DNA of 16,557 nucleotides from Burkholderiales bacterium (GTDB taxonomy: Bacteria > Pseudomonadota > Gammaproteobacteria > Burkholderiales > Burkholderiaceae_F). Within the stretch, counting starts at the first letter, position 1, and each line of letters opens with the position of its first letter. This document shows positions 1 to 5,761 of the stretch, one piece after another. The DNA is taken from NCBI GenBank assembly GCA_021298875.1, contig JAJTHJ010000020.1, positions 1-16,557 on the forward strand, in the 5' to 3' direction. The notes under the pieces were generated by a model, which had not been told where the DNA came from, did not search any database, and saw nothing but the letters and a program-made list of their open reading frames with translations. A program made the translations under genes and the position numbers.

Positions 1-204
1 CGCGGGAAAGCGGCGCGCCACGGTCGCAGCAGCGCCGCTGTCGCGCTGGACTCGCAGGTGCTCTTGCTCGGTGTTGAGCAGCCACTCCAGGTTACGCAAG
101 ACGTCGCGCTTGACGTCCTGCCAGCTGCTGAAGCCGTTGCGTGCGCGACCGTTGTCGGTTACGGCCGCCCAGCGTTCCAGCAAACAGGGCAAGAAGATCG
201 TCAT
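1..204 (-). CDS. tssE: TssE, T6SS baseplate gp25-like protein (partial, N-terminal part only)
   Basis: TssE is a baseplate component homologous to phage T4 gp25 that helps start sheath polymerisation. Only the first 68 codons are in the window; the family usually has about 130-170 residues, so the 3' part lies beyond base 1. The visible part shows the family pattern of an N-terminal leucine-rich segment (FLPCLLERW) followed by KRDVLRNLEWLLNTEQEHL, which matches the conserved RDLxWLLNT stretch of gp25-like TssE proteins. It follows tagJ by 34 bases, the gene order of H1-type clusters. The ATG at 204 is the first ATG in the open frame, but it has no evident Shine-Dalgarno. The frame is open back to 255, and the upstream codons would read RRLRSLQP, which resembles the LQP motif seen near the start of other TssE proteins. 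A TTG at 213 or CTG at 222 could therefore be the true start. Identification is fairly sure from motif and position. Confidence 0.8.
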   Translation of the reverse strand, partial: MTIFLPCLLERWAAVTDNGRARNGFSSWQDVKRDVLRNLEWLLNTEQEHLRVQRDSGAAATVARRFPA

Positions 205-238
205 CGGCTGCAACGACCGCAGGCGGCGCTTGCGCTCG

Positions 239-1003
239 TCACGGTGCGGCGACGGTCAGTTCGCGCACGTCCAACAGCGCGTATTCGTCGACGTCGGTCA
301 GCAGCATCTTCTGGCCAACGCCGACGAAGAACCGCTCGTTCAGCGGCTGCCAGTCGGTACGCGCGGCGACGGCCTGCGCTTCGCTCTGCGGCGCCGGATA
401 GCGGACCGGCAGGAACACCTCGATGCCGCCGGTGCCGGTCGCATCGAGCATTGCACGCTGCCAGAGGCGGTCGCGCAGTTCCGTAGGGGGCTGGGTGGTC
501 AGGTTGCGAACCGCCTGCCACGGCACCCAGACGTACTCGCCCTGCGCCACGACCTCAAGCACCGGCATGACGCGGGCGTCGCCGTCGCAAATCCAGGTGA
601 AGGTCTGCCCGTTGATCGACCCCGGCACTTCGGGCACCGCCTCGGCCACTTCATCAAGCAACGTCGACGCCGCTGCGACCTGCCCCTGCGCCACGTGACC
701 CACGGCAGCCACCAGCGCCCCAAACCACGCGGGCGGCGGGCCGAAACAGGTCGGCGAGCGCATTCCGGCAAACACCTCGGCGCGCTGCAGTTCGGAGTCG
801 ATCAGACCATGGCAGGCCTGTACTTCGATGGCCCAGGAGGAATCCAGCCCGAGCATGACATCGAGCTGCTTGCGCGCACGATCGAACTCGCCGCGACAGG
901 CGAACACCTGCCACAACAAGCTGCGGGCGAGAAAGTCGTTCGGCGCCACCTGCACGCGAGCCTTGGCGTCGTCGAAAAGACGATCCAGCGAAATCTGGGT
1001 CAT
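239..1003 (-). CDS. tagJ: TagJ, ImpE-family T6SS accessory protein
   Basis: This 254-residue protein belongs to the ImpE/TagJ (HsiE1) family. In Pseudomonas H1-T6SS, TagJ binds the N-terminal helix of TssB and the ClpV ATPase, and it is thought to assist sheath disassembly in the cytoplasm. The N-terminal half is helical and TPR-like (LARSLLWQVFACRGEFDRA, residues about 24-42). The C-terminal half carries the ImpE pattern FTWICDGDARVMPVLEVV, then EYVWVPW, then the conserved ELRDRLWQRAML and FLPVRYP. I chose the ATG at 1003 rather than the ATG at 1057 because it has a near-perfect GAGGAGGT site in front of it and because the extra 18 residues look like intergenic sequence. It lies 96 bases after hcp and 34 before tssE, the same neighbourhood as in HSI-I. 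No frameshift or truncation is seen. Confidence 0.92.
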   Translation of the reverse strand: MTQISLDRLFDDAKARVQVAPNDFLARSLLWQVFACRGEFDRARKQLDVMLGLDSSWAIEVQACHGLIDSELQRAEVFAGMRSPTCFGPPPAWFGALVAAVGHVAQGQVAAASTLLDEVAEAVPEVPGSINGQTFTWICDGDARVMPVLEVVAQGEYVWVPWQAVRNLTTQPPTELRDRLWQRAMLDATGTGGIEVFLPVRYPAPQSEAQAVAARTDWQPLNERFFVGVGQKMLLTDVDEYALLDVRELTVAAP

Positions 1004-1006
1004 GGC

Positions 1007-1014
1007 ACCTCCTC
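1007..1014 (-). promoter_or_regulatory. Strong ribosome binding site deciding the tagJ start
   Basis: On the minus strand GAGGAGGT lies three bases before the ATG at 1003. The spacing is rather short, but the match to the 16S rRNA tail is extensive, and no comparable site precedes the upstream in-frame ATG at 1057. It supports the short TagJ start. Confidence 0.8.
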
Positions 1015-1031
1015 GGGCGCTCTGCGTGCCC

Positions 1032-1086
1032 TTCCCCGGCACGATCGCCGGGAACACGGGCGGCGCCGCGCCTGCGCGCCGCCCGT
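1032..1086 (-). other. Two GC-rich hairpins between hcp and tagJ
   Basis: Reading the minus strand just after the hcp stop codon, a perfect 11-base inverted repeat ACGGGCGGCGC / GCGCCGCCCGT (positions 1086-1076 and 1066-1056) encloses a 9-base loop. A second, weaker hairpin follows with stem CCCGGC / GCCGGG (1052-1047 and 1040-1035) and a 6-base loop; the outer TTC/GAA bases could extend it with a one-base bulge. No T-run follows either hairpin, so a classical intrinsic terminator is not shown. The structures could stabilise or partly terminate the hcp transcript, which is typically needed in far higher amount than its neighbours. That role is inference. Confidence 0.6.
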
Positions 1087-1099
1087 CCGTCGGTCCGAC

Positions 1100-1585
1100 T
1101 TAGACCTTGACGTTCTTCTGCACGTCGAAGCCAGCCTTGACCGCGCCGCCCTTCTTCGCGCCCTTGTTGTCCTGCTCTTGGTACTCGACCTCGAACTTGG
1201 CAAACGCCAGCGTCACCGATTCCATCGGCGTGTCAGAACCGGTTCCTGAGGGGCTGACGCTGGACACGATGACGTCGGTGAGCGTGAGCTTGAAAAAATC
1301 CACTGCGCTGTCGCCGCCCGCTTTGCGGCAGACGAGCACGGCATCCTTGATGTGCTTGCCCGTGCAGCAGGCCTCCATCAACTTGGGCGAGGCGCGATCG
1401 ACGTAATGGGTGAAGGACAGATCCTGCATGTTGACCTTGCCCGAGCCGCCACCAGCGCTGGCTTTGAAGCTGGTGGTCTGGGACATTCCCCAGCCGAAGC
1501 TCTCGAGTTGGATCTGCTTTTCGAACCCTTTGACTTCGGACATGCCTTCGATACCGTCGATCTTGATATGGATGTCAACTGCCAT
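1100..1585 (-). CDS. hcp: Hcp (TssD), T6SS inner tube protein
   Basis: Hcp forms hexameric rings that stack into the tube propelled by the sheath; it is also the hallmark secreted protein and can carry small effectors in its lumen. The 161-residue length equals that of H1-type Hcp1. The start MAVDIHIKIDGIEG, the GWGMSQ segment (about residues 32-37), the FTHYVDRASPKL stretch and the ACCTGKHI motif are typical Hcp features, and the C-terminus ends FDVQKNVKV as in Hcp1 proteins. The ATG at 1585 has an AGGAGA site eight bases upstream, 39 bases after the tssC stop. There is no C-terminal extension, so this is a structural Hcp and not an evolved effector-fused one. It sits between tssC and tagJ, and the downstream hairpins suggest its message may be processed or expressed separately. 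Confidence 0.97.
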   Translation of the reverse strand: MAVDIHIKIDGIEGMSEVKGFEKQIQLESFGWGMSQTTSFKASAGGGSGKVNMQDLSFTHYVDRASPKLMEACCTGKHIKDAVLVCRKAGGDSAVDFFKLTLTDVIVSSVSPSGTGSDTPMESVTLAFAKFEVEYQEQDNKGAKKGGAVKAGFDVQKNVKV

Positions 1586-1624
1586 GGTCTTCTCCTAGAA
1601 GGAAAGGTGCTGCATGGAAAAACG

Positions 1625-3118
1625 TCACTTCGCACGCTGGGACGGCAATTCGGCGACGAGTCGAAGCGACACGGAGAGGCCTTCCAACTGGTAGTGCGGC
1701 CTCAAGAAAAACTGCGCGCTGTAATACCCGGGGTTCTCTTTGTTTTCGCGGACGACCACCTCGGCGCCGGCAAGCGGCTTTTGCGCCTTGACGGTATCGC
1801 TCGACCCTTCGGGGTCGCCGTCGACATAATTGAGAACCCAGTTATGCAAGAAGGCCTGCATCGATGAAGCACTGCTGAAACCGCCGACCTTGTCGCGCAC
1901 CATCACTTTGAGGTAGTGCGCGAACCGGCAGGTCGCAAAGATATAGGGCAAGCGCGCGCCCAGGTTTGCGTTGGCCGTGGCACCGGCGTCTTCGAACGCC
2001 GGGGGCTGGTGCAGCGTCTGCGCGCCAATAAAGGCGGCTTGGTCGGAGTTCTTGCGATGCACCAGCGGCATCAGGCCGTTTTTCGCCAGCTCGGCCTCGC
2101 GCCGGTCGCTGATCGATATCTCCGTCGGGCACTTCATGTCCACACCACCGTCGTCCGTCTTGAAGGTGTGCGTTGGCAGGCCCTCGACCGCACCGCCCGA
2201 CTCGACGCCACGGATTGCCGTACACCAGCCATACAGCTTGAAGGCTCGAGTAATGTTGGCCGCCATCGCATAGGCCGAGTTGGCCCAAGTGTACTTGCTG
2301 TGATCGCCACCGCCTGCGTCCTCCTCGTAGACCAAACCCTCCACCGGGTTGGTGTTGGCGCCGTACGGCAGCCGAGACAGAAATCGCGGCATCGCCAAGC
2401 TGACGTAGCGCGAATCCTCGGACGCACGGAAGGAGCGCCATGCCGCATACTCCGGGGTCTGAAAGATCTTGGTCAGGTCGCGCGGATTGGCCAGTTCCTG
2501 CCAGGACTCCATCTGGAATAGCGTAGGTTTGGGCGACGAGATGAAGGGCGCATGCGAGGCCGCAGCGATTTGCGCCACCCCTTGCAGCACGGCGATGTCA
2601 GGCGGGCTGTGATCGAACTCGTAGTCGCCGACGAGACAACCGAACGGCTCGCCACCGAGCGTTCCGAACTGCGCCTCGTAAATCTGCTTGAACAGAGGGC
2701 TCTGATCCCAAGCCGTGCCCTTGAACTTGCGAAAGTTACTGGCTAACTCGGTCTTGCTGACGTTCATCACCCTGATCTTGAGGGTTTCGTCCGTCTCCGT
2801 GTTGTCGACCAGGTACTTTAGGCCACGCCAAGCGCCCTCGAGCCTTTGAAAGTCGGGGTGATGGATGATGCTGTCCATCTGCGAGGCGACTTTCTTGTCG
2901 ATGGCGGCGATGATCGCTTCGATCGACTGGACCACGTCCTCGCCGATCAACTGGGTGTCCGCCAACGCTTGCTGCGCCAAGGTCTGGACGGCGGCCTCGA
3001 CCGCCTTGCTTGCCTCGTCGGTGCGCGGCTTGAACTCCTTTTGCAGCAGGCTGGACAGATCGCCCAATTCCTGCACTTGAACGTCGTTAAGGTTCGATCT
3101 TGCTTGTTCGGTTGCCAC
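1625..3118 (-). CDS. tssC: TssC, T6SS contractile sheath large subunit
   Basis: TssC (VipB/HsiC) pairs with TssB to build the cytoplasmic contractile sheath around the Hcp tube. The 497-residue length is typical. Visible family motifs include FQRLEGAWRGLKYLV (about residues 90-104), TETDETLKIRVMNVSK (107-122), FKGTAWDQSPLFKQIY (132-147), GEPFGCLVGDYEFDHSP (156-172), SWQELANPRDLTKIF (205-219) and the C-terminal YYSAQFFLRPHYQLEGL. The N-terminal ELGDLSSLLQKEFKPRTDEA resembles the H1-type HsiC1 start rather than the Vibrio VipB one, consistent with a TagJ-dependent recycling class. The start codon is GTG at 3118, supported by GAGGAG seven bases upstream. It follows tssB by 43 bases and precedes hcp by 39. 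Nothing is broken or unusual in the reading frame. Confidence 0.97.
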   Translation of the reverse strand: MATEQARSNLNDVQVQELGDLSSLLQKEFKPRTDEASKAVEAAVQTLAQQALADTQLIGEDVVQSIEAIIAAIDKKVASQMDSIIHHPDFQRLEGAWRGLKYLVDNTETDETLKIRVMNVSKTELASNFRKFKGTAWDQSPLFKQIYEAQFGTLGGEPFGCLVGDYEFDHSPPDIAVLQGVAQIAAASHAPFISSPKPTLFQMESWQELANPRDLTKIFQTPEYAAWRSFRASEDSRYVSLAMPRFLSRLPYGANTNPVEGLVYEEDAGGGDHSKYTWANSAYAMAANITRAFKLYGWCTAIRGVESGGAVEGLPTHTFKTDDGGVDMKCPTEISISDRREAELAKNGLMPLVHRKNSDQAAFIGAQTLHQPPAFEDAGATANANLGARLPYIFATCRFAHYLKVMVRDKVGGFSSASSMQAFLHNWVLNYVDGDPEGSSDTVKAQKPLAGAEVVVRENKENPGYYSAQFFLRPHYQLEGLSVSLRLVAELPSQRAK

Positions 3119-3125
3119 GTCAATT

Positions 3126-3131
3126 CTCCTC
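3126..3131 (-). promoter_or_regulatory. Ribosome binding site supporting the GTG start of tssC
   Basis: GAGGAG on the minus strand lies seven bases before the GTG at 3118 and fixes that non-ATG start. A second GAGGAG lies further upstream in the same gap (around 3150) but has no usable start codon at a suitable distance. Confidence 0.75.
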
Positions 3132-3161
3132 AGTCGATGTACGAATAGTCTCCTCGCCGAA

Positions 3162-3662
3162 CTACTCGGTGGTCTTCGGCACCTGCGAGATCGACTTCAG
3201 CAGATCGGGGTCCTTCAATACCTTGGCCAGCAACTCTTCGGCGCCGGACTTCCCGTCCATGTAAGTCAGCAGCGATGCCAGCTGGGTGCGCGCCTCCATC
3301 AGCTTCTTCAGGGCGTCGACCTTGCTCGCGACCACCGCCGGCGAGAAGTCGTTCATGCTTTCGAACGATACGTCGACCTGGATGTTGCCCTCTCCCGTAA
3401 TCGCATTGGGGACTTGGAAGACCACGCGCGGCTTGAGCGCGCTCATCCGGCCGTCGAAGTTGTCGACATCGACCTCCATGAAGGCCCGCTCGGCGATTCC
3501 CTTCTTCGCTTCGTCGGTCTCGCTCTTGCCGGCGAGGTCGGACATAACCCCCATCACGAAGGGCAGTTGCACCTTTTTCATCGCGCCGTTGGTTTCCAGG
3601 TCGTACTCGATCTGGACGCGCGGCGCGCGGTTTCTCGCGATGAATTTTTGGCTCTTACTCAT
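3162..3662 (-). CDS. tssB: TssB, T6SS contractile sheath small subunit
   Basis: TssB (VipA/HsiB) forms a heterodimer with TssC; six protofilaments of TssBC make the contractile sheath. The 166-residue length fits the family. The sequence shows the conserved RAPRVQIEYDLETNGA segment (about residues 13-28), LPFVMGVMSDLAG (33-45), the DVDNFDGRMSALKPRV stretch (65-80), and the DFSPAVVASKVDALKKLMEAR block (about 105-125) that interlocks with TssC. In H1-type systems the N-terminal helix of TssB is the docking site of TagJ, whose gene lies nearby at 239-1003. The ATG at 3662 has AGGAG eight bases upstream. It follows tssA by 36 bases. It is complete and ordinary. Confidence 0.97.
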   Translation of the reverse strand: MSKSQKFIARNRAPRVQIEYDLETNGAMKKVQLPFVMGVMSDLAGKSETDEAKKGIAERAFMEVDVDNFDGRMSALKPRVVFQVPNAITGEGNIQVDVSFESMNDFSPAVVASKVDALKKLMEARTQLASLLTYMDGKSGAEELLAKVLKDPDLLKSISQVPKTTE

Positions 3663-3698
3663 GAGACGGGCTCCTTGATGAAGAACGACAATGGGGCG

Positions 3699-4799
3699 TC
3701 ACTGGTCCTGTCGCCCGGCAAGCCGGTCGATTTCGCCGACCGCGTTGGGCGCCAGATCTTTGACGATGTCGTAAAAACTCAATCCAAGCAAGCGCTCCGC
3801 GCGCCGCAACAGCAGCGGCGCCGGATGGCTCGGCTCGCTACGCTCGAGGAATGCGCACACCTGTTGAATCATGCGGCGCGCGTCCTCACGCGTGTTCAGT
3901 GGCCCGAGCCCCGACACCCGGCCACCGTCGGCCTCGACAGCGCCAGCATCGGCCGGCGCTTCGCCACTGGGACCAAAACCGAGCAACCGCGACGCCGCGC
4001 GTTCCAACAACTGCCGCACCCGGGGCTCGCCGGAACGCCCGAACGACAACGCGCCGGGCGCGAAGCGGTCGAGTACGGCGTCGATCGCCACGCACGCCTC
4101 GCGCAAGCGGGCATGGGCACTTTCGACCGCTGCGGCACCGGCTGCCTGCATCGACTCAGCGAGCGCGCCTTCGTCGATCCCGTCTGCTGGCTCACCCAAA
4201 GAACCCAAAGTAATGCGGCCCGCCCGTCCGCCATCAAGTACGACCTGAGGCCGCAACAACGCAAGGCAGCCGTCGCCTGCCGTCAGCTCGACGACGACGC
4301 CGCCTCGCTCCGACACGTCTTCCGGGTCGGCCGGATCCGGCAGCGGAAAGACGCCTTCCGGGAAGCGCTCCAAGAGGCCAGCAATAAGCCGCATCCCGTC
4401 CGCAAGCCCCGTCACGCCGTCGCGGGCCAGAAGACCAATCGCCGCACACTGCGCGATGCGCAGGTCCTTGCTGGCGGTCCGAATCATTTGCTCCGACCGG
4501 CGCAATATCTCGTCTATCGCCGAAGAGCGATTAACGGATTTGCCTGCACCAAGTACGCCGCGCAGATTCGCCTCGCGCTCGGCGAGCAGCCGCTTACGCT
4601 CCTGCTGCTCCAGCTCGGCGTGCCGCCTTTCGTCTTCAGAGGCGTCATCCGGTACATCGACGGCACCGCTGGCAGCACGCGCCGATTCGACTAGGTAGTC
4701 CACCAGCATCGACAGGACCATGAACTCCTGCGTATCAACTAGGTCCGCCCCGGTGGGCGACGCGGCCGAAATCGGTTCCAACCAGCTGTCGAAGTCCAT
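3699..4799 (-). CDS. tssA: TssA, T6SS cap/assembly protein (ImpA family)
   Basis: TssA proteins prime and guide polymerisation of the tube and sheath, either at the baseplate or at the distal end. This 366-residue protein has the ImpA N-terminal domain (roughly residues 1-150) with the signature start WLEPISAASPTGADL, and the highly conserved C-terminal block NTREDARRMIQQVCAFLER followed by HPAPLLLRRAERLLGLSFYDIVKDLAP (about 302-350). The length is that of the short TssA1-type proteins. A charged, glutamine- and glutamate-rich helical stretch (about residues 53-80) lies inside the N-terminal part. The ATG at 4799 has an AGGAG eleven bases upstream, a slightly long spacing. It opens the A-B-C-hcp-tagJ-E half of the operon after a 178-base gap from tagF. 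No defect is visible. Confidence 0.95.
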   Translation of the reverse strand: MDFDSWLEPISAASPTGADLVDTQEFMVLSMLVDYLVESARAASGAVDVPDDASEDERRHAELEQQERKRLLAEREANLRGVLGAGKSVNRSSAIDEILRRSEQMIRTASKDLRIAQCAAIGLLARDGVTGLADGMRLIAGLLERFPEGVFPLPDPADPEDVSERGGVVVELTAGDGCLALLRPQVVLDGGRAGRITLGSLGEPADGIDEGALAESMQAAGAAAVESAHARLREACVAIDAVLDRFAPGALSFGRSGEPRVRQLLERAASRLLGFGPSGEAPADAGAVEADGGRVSGLGPLNTREDARRMIQQVCAFLERSEPSHPAPLLLRRAERLLGLSFYDIVKDLAPNAVGEIDRLAGRQDQ

Positions 4800-4977
4800 G
4801 AGCGGATTGTCTCCTCAACATAAGCCAAAGAGCGAAACACGCCTGATCGAGGACGCAGGTATCGCGCAAGGAAAGCACGCCAAGCAATGCCAGAGGCCTG
4901 CGCCGCCAAGAATTGCAGCGTCGCGCCGCGAGACTGCGCGCGCATGATTGGGGAGACGGGTCATTCGGTTCCTTTGG
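4800..4977. other. 178-base gap between tagF and tssA
   Basis: This is the largest gap inside the T6SS gene cluster. I see the tssA ribosome binding site (AGGAG near 4811-4815 on the minus strand) and a short reading frame starting at ATG 4964 that would give a peptide of about 49 residues, with no recognisable features. I find no convincing sigma-70 pair: TATGTT close to the ribosome binding site lacks a matching -35 element. No terminator is seen either. The gap may hold a second promoter of a kind I cannot read. Confidence 0.5.
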
Positions 4978-5754
4978 CTAGGCAAGCGCCTGGGGCGAGC
5001 GTGGGGGCGGACGCGTCGGATCGTCGTCGGGCGCCGCGCCGGCCGGTGCTGCAAGAGTCGTCCAGCCGCGCGCAGTCCATTCGCCATCAAACCATGCCGC
5101 CAGTTCCCGCGCCGCGAGAACGCGGCGGGCTGCGAAATACCCTTCGCACCTGCCAGCGACATCCAGCCGCTCGCCGAGCAGTACGGCAGAAGTTCGCAGC
5201 ATTGCACATAACGCACGCACCGACGACGCCAGATCCCCCCCGGGCGCAGGCATCCAAAGCAACGCGGCAGACGGGTCCAAGCGTGGAAGCGTATCGTCGC
5301 CACCGACGACCTGCGCGTCGTATCCACGAGAGAATCGATCGGCGCGGTCGATACCTTCCAGCGCGTCGACCAAGTCGTCGGCGCTGAGCACCCGGTCGAG
5401 TGCCCTAAGCGCCAGACCATGGAGTACGGTAACCGCCGACGCCGGTAACCAGCCAAAATCGGCCGCCGCGCCCGTCGTCTCGAACCCGACGCACAGCGCG
5501 AACTCGCGCCCGACGCGATCCGCAGAGGGAACCATGACGCCGGCAAAGCCCGAGGCCGCCAGTGCGCCCGGGCGCACGGCCAAGGCGAGCGCGGGAGCCT
5601 GGGGCATGACGTCAGTCAGGCTCTTGCCTTCTGTTGCAAACGCGCCAAGGCCGCTGCGCACGAGCAAATCAAGCCCGTCGCGCAGGCCCGGCGACCAACC
5701 GCGGCCGACGAAGTCGCCTGCACTGGGGATCTTGCCGTAGAAGCCGGGGGTCAT
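4978..5754 (-). CDS. tagF: TagF, T6SS post-translational regulator
   Basis: TagF proteins repress T6SS assembly after translation; in Pseudomonas H1 this works through the forkhead-domain protein Fha, independently of the PpkA/PppA phosphorylation switch. The 258-residue product has the family's opening GFYGKIPSAGDFVGRGW (residues 4-20) and the conserved GVMVPSADRVGREFALCVG (about 70-88). The usual tryptophan-containing stretch between these two motifs (a WRF-like segment) is not evident here, the region reading PQAPALALAVRPGAL. The C-terminus is a proline-rich tail (DDDPTRPPPRSP). I start at the ATG at 5754 because the protein motif begins there and because it lies only seven bases after the tssM stop, implying translational coupling. 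An open frame extends to 5871 but overlaps tssM and has no family similarity. No Fha, PpkA or PppA gene adjoins it. Confidence 0.92.
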   Translation of the reverse strand: MTPGFYGKIPSAGDFVGRGWSPGLRDGLDLLVRSGLGAFATEGKSLTDVMPQAPALALAVRPGALAASGFAGVMVPSADRVGREFALCVGFETTGAAADFGWLPASAVTVLHGLALRALDRVLSADDLVDALEGIDRADRFSRGYDAQVVGGDDTLPRLDPSAALLWMPAPGGDLASSVRALCAMLRTSAVLLGERLDVAGRCEGYFAARRVLAARELAAWFDGEWTARGWTTLAAPAGAAPDDDPTRPPPRSPQALA

Positions 5755-5761
5755 CTCGATC

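Noticed and set aside
1004..1057. Longer TagJ start at ATG 1057
   Set aside because: The added 18 residues show no family similarity and overlap the hairpins, whereas the ATG at 1003 has an excellent ribosome binding site.
1032..1086. Rho-independent terminator after hcp
   Set aside because: The stems are strong but no T-run follows on the transcribed strand, and tagJ and tssE downstream would lose their only visible source of transcription. I list the hairpins as structures of uncertain role.
71..1249. Long plus-strand open frame antisense to tagJ and hcp
   Set aside because: The minus-strand genes have clear family motifs and ribosome binding sites; the plus frame encodes an arginine- and histidine-rich sequence typical of antisense shadows in GC-rich DNA.
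1593..1613. Six-codon frame (MQHLSF) between tssC and hcp with its stop inside the hcp ribosome binding site, suggestive of a leader peptide
   Set aside because: It has no ribosome binding site of its own and no attenuator structure follows; such tiny frames are common by chance.
4862..4883. Sigma-54-like element (TGGCGTG then TTGC on the minus strand) in the tagF-tssA gap
   Set aside because: The distance between the GG and GC elements is two bases longer than the strict sigma-54 spacing, so it does not qualify.
4815..4964. Small reading frame of about 49 codons in the tagF-tssA gap
   Set aside because: It has no ribosome binding site and no recognisable features; composition is as expected by chance.
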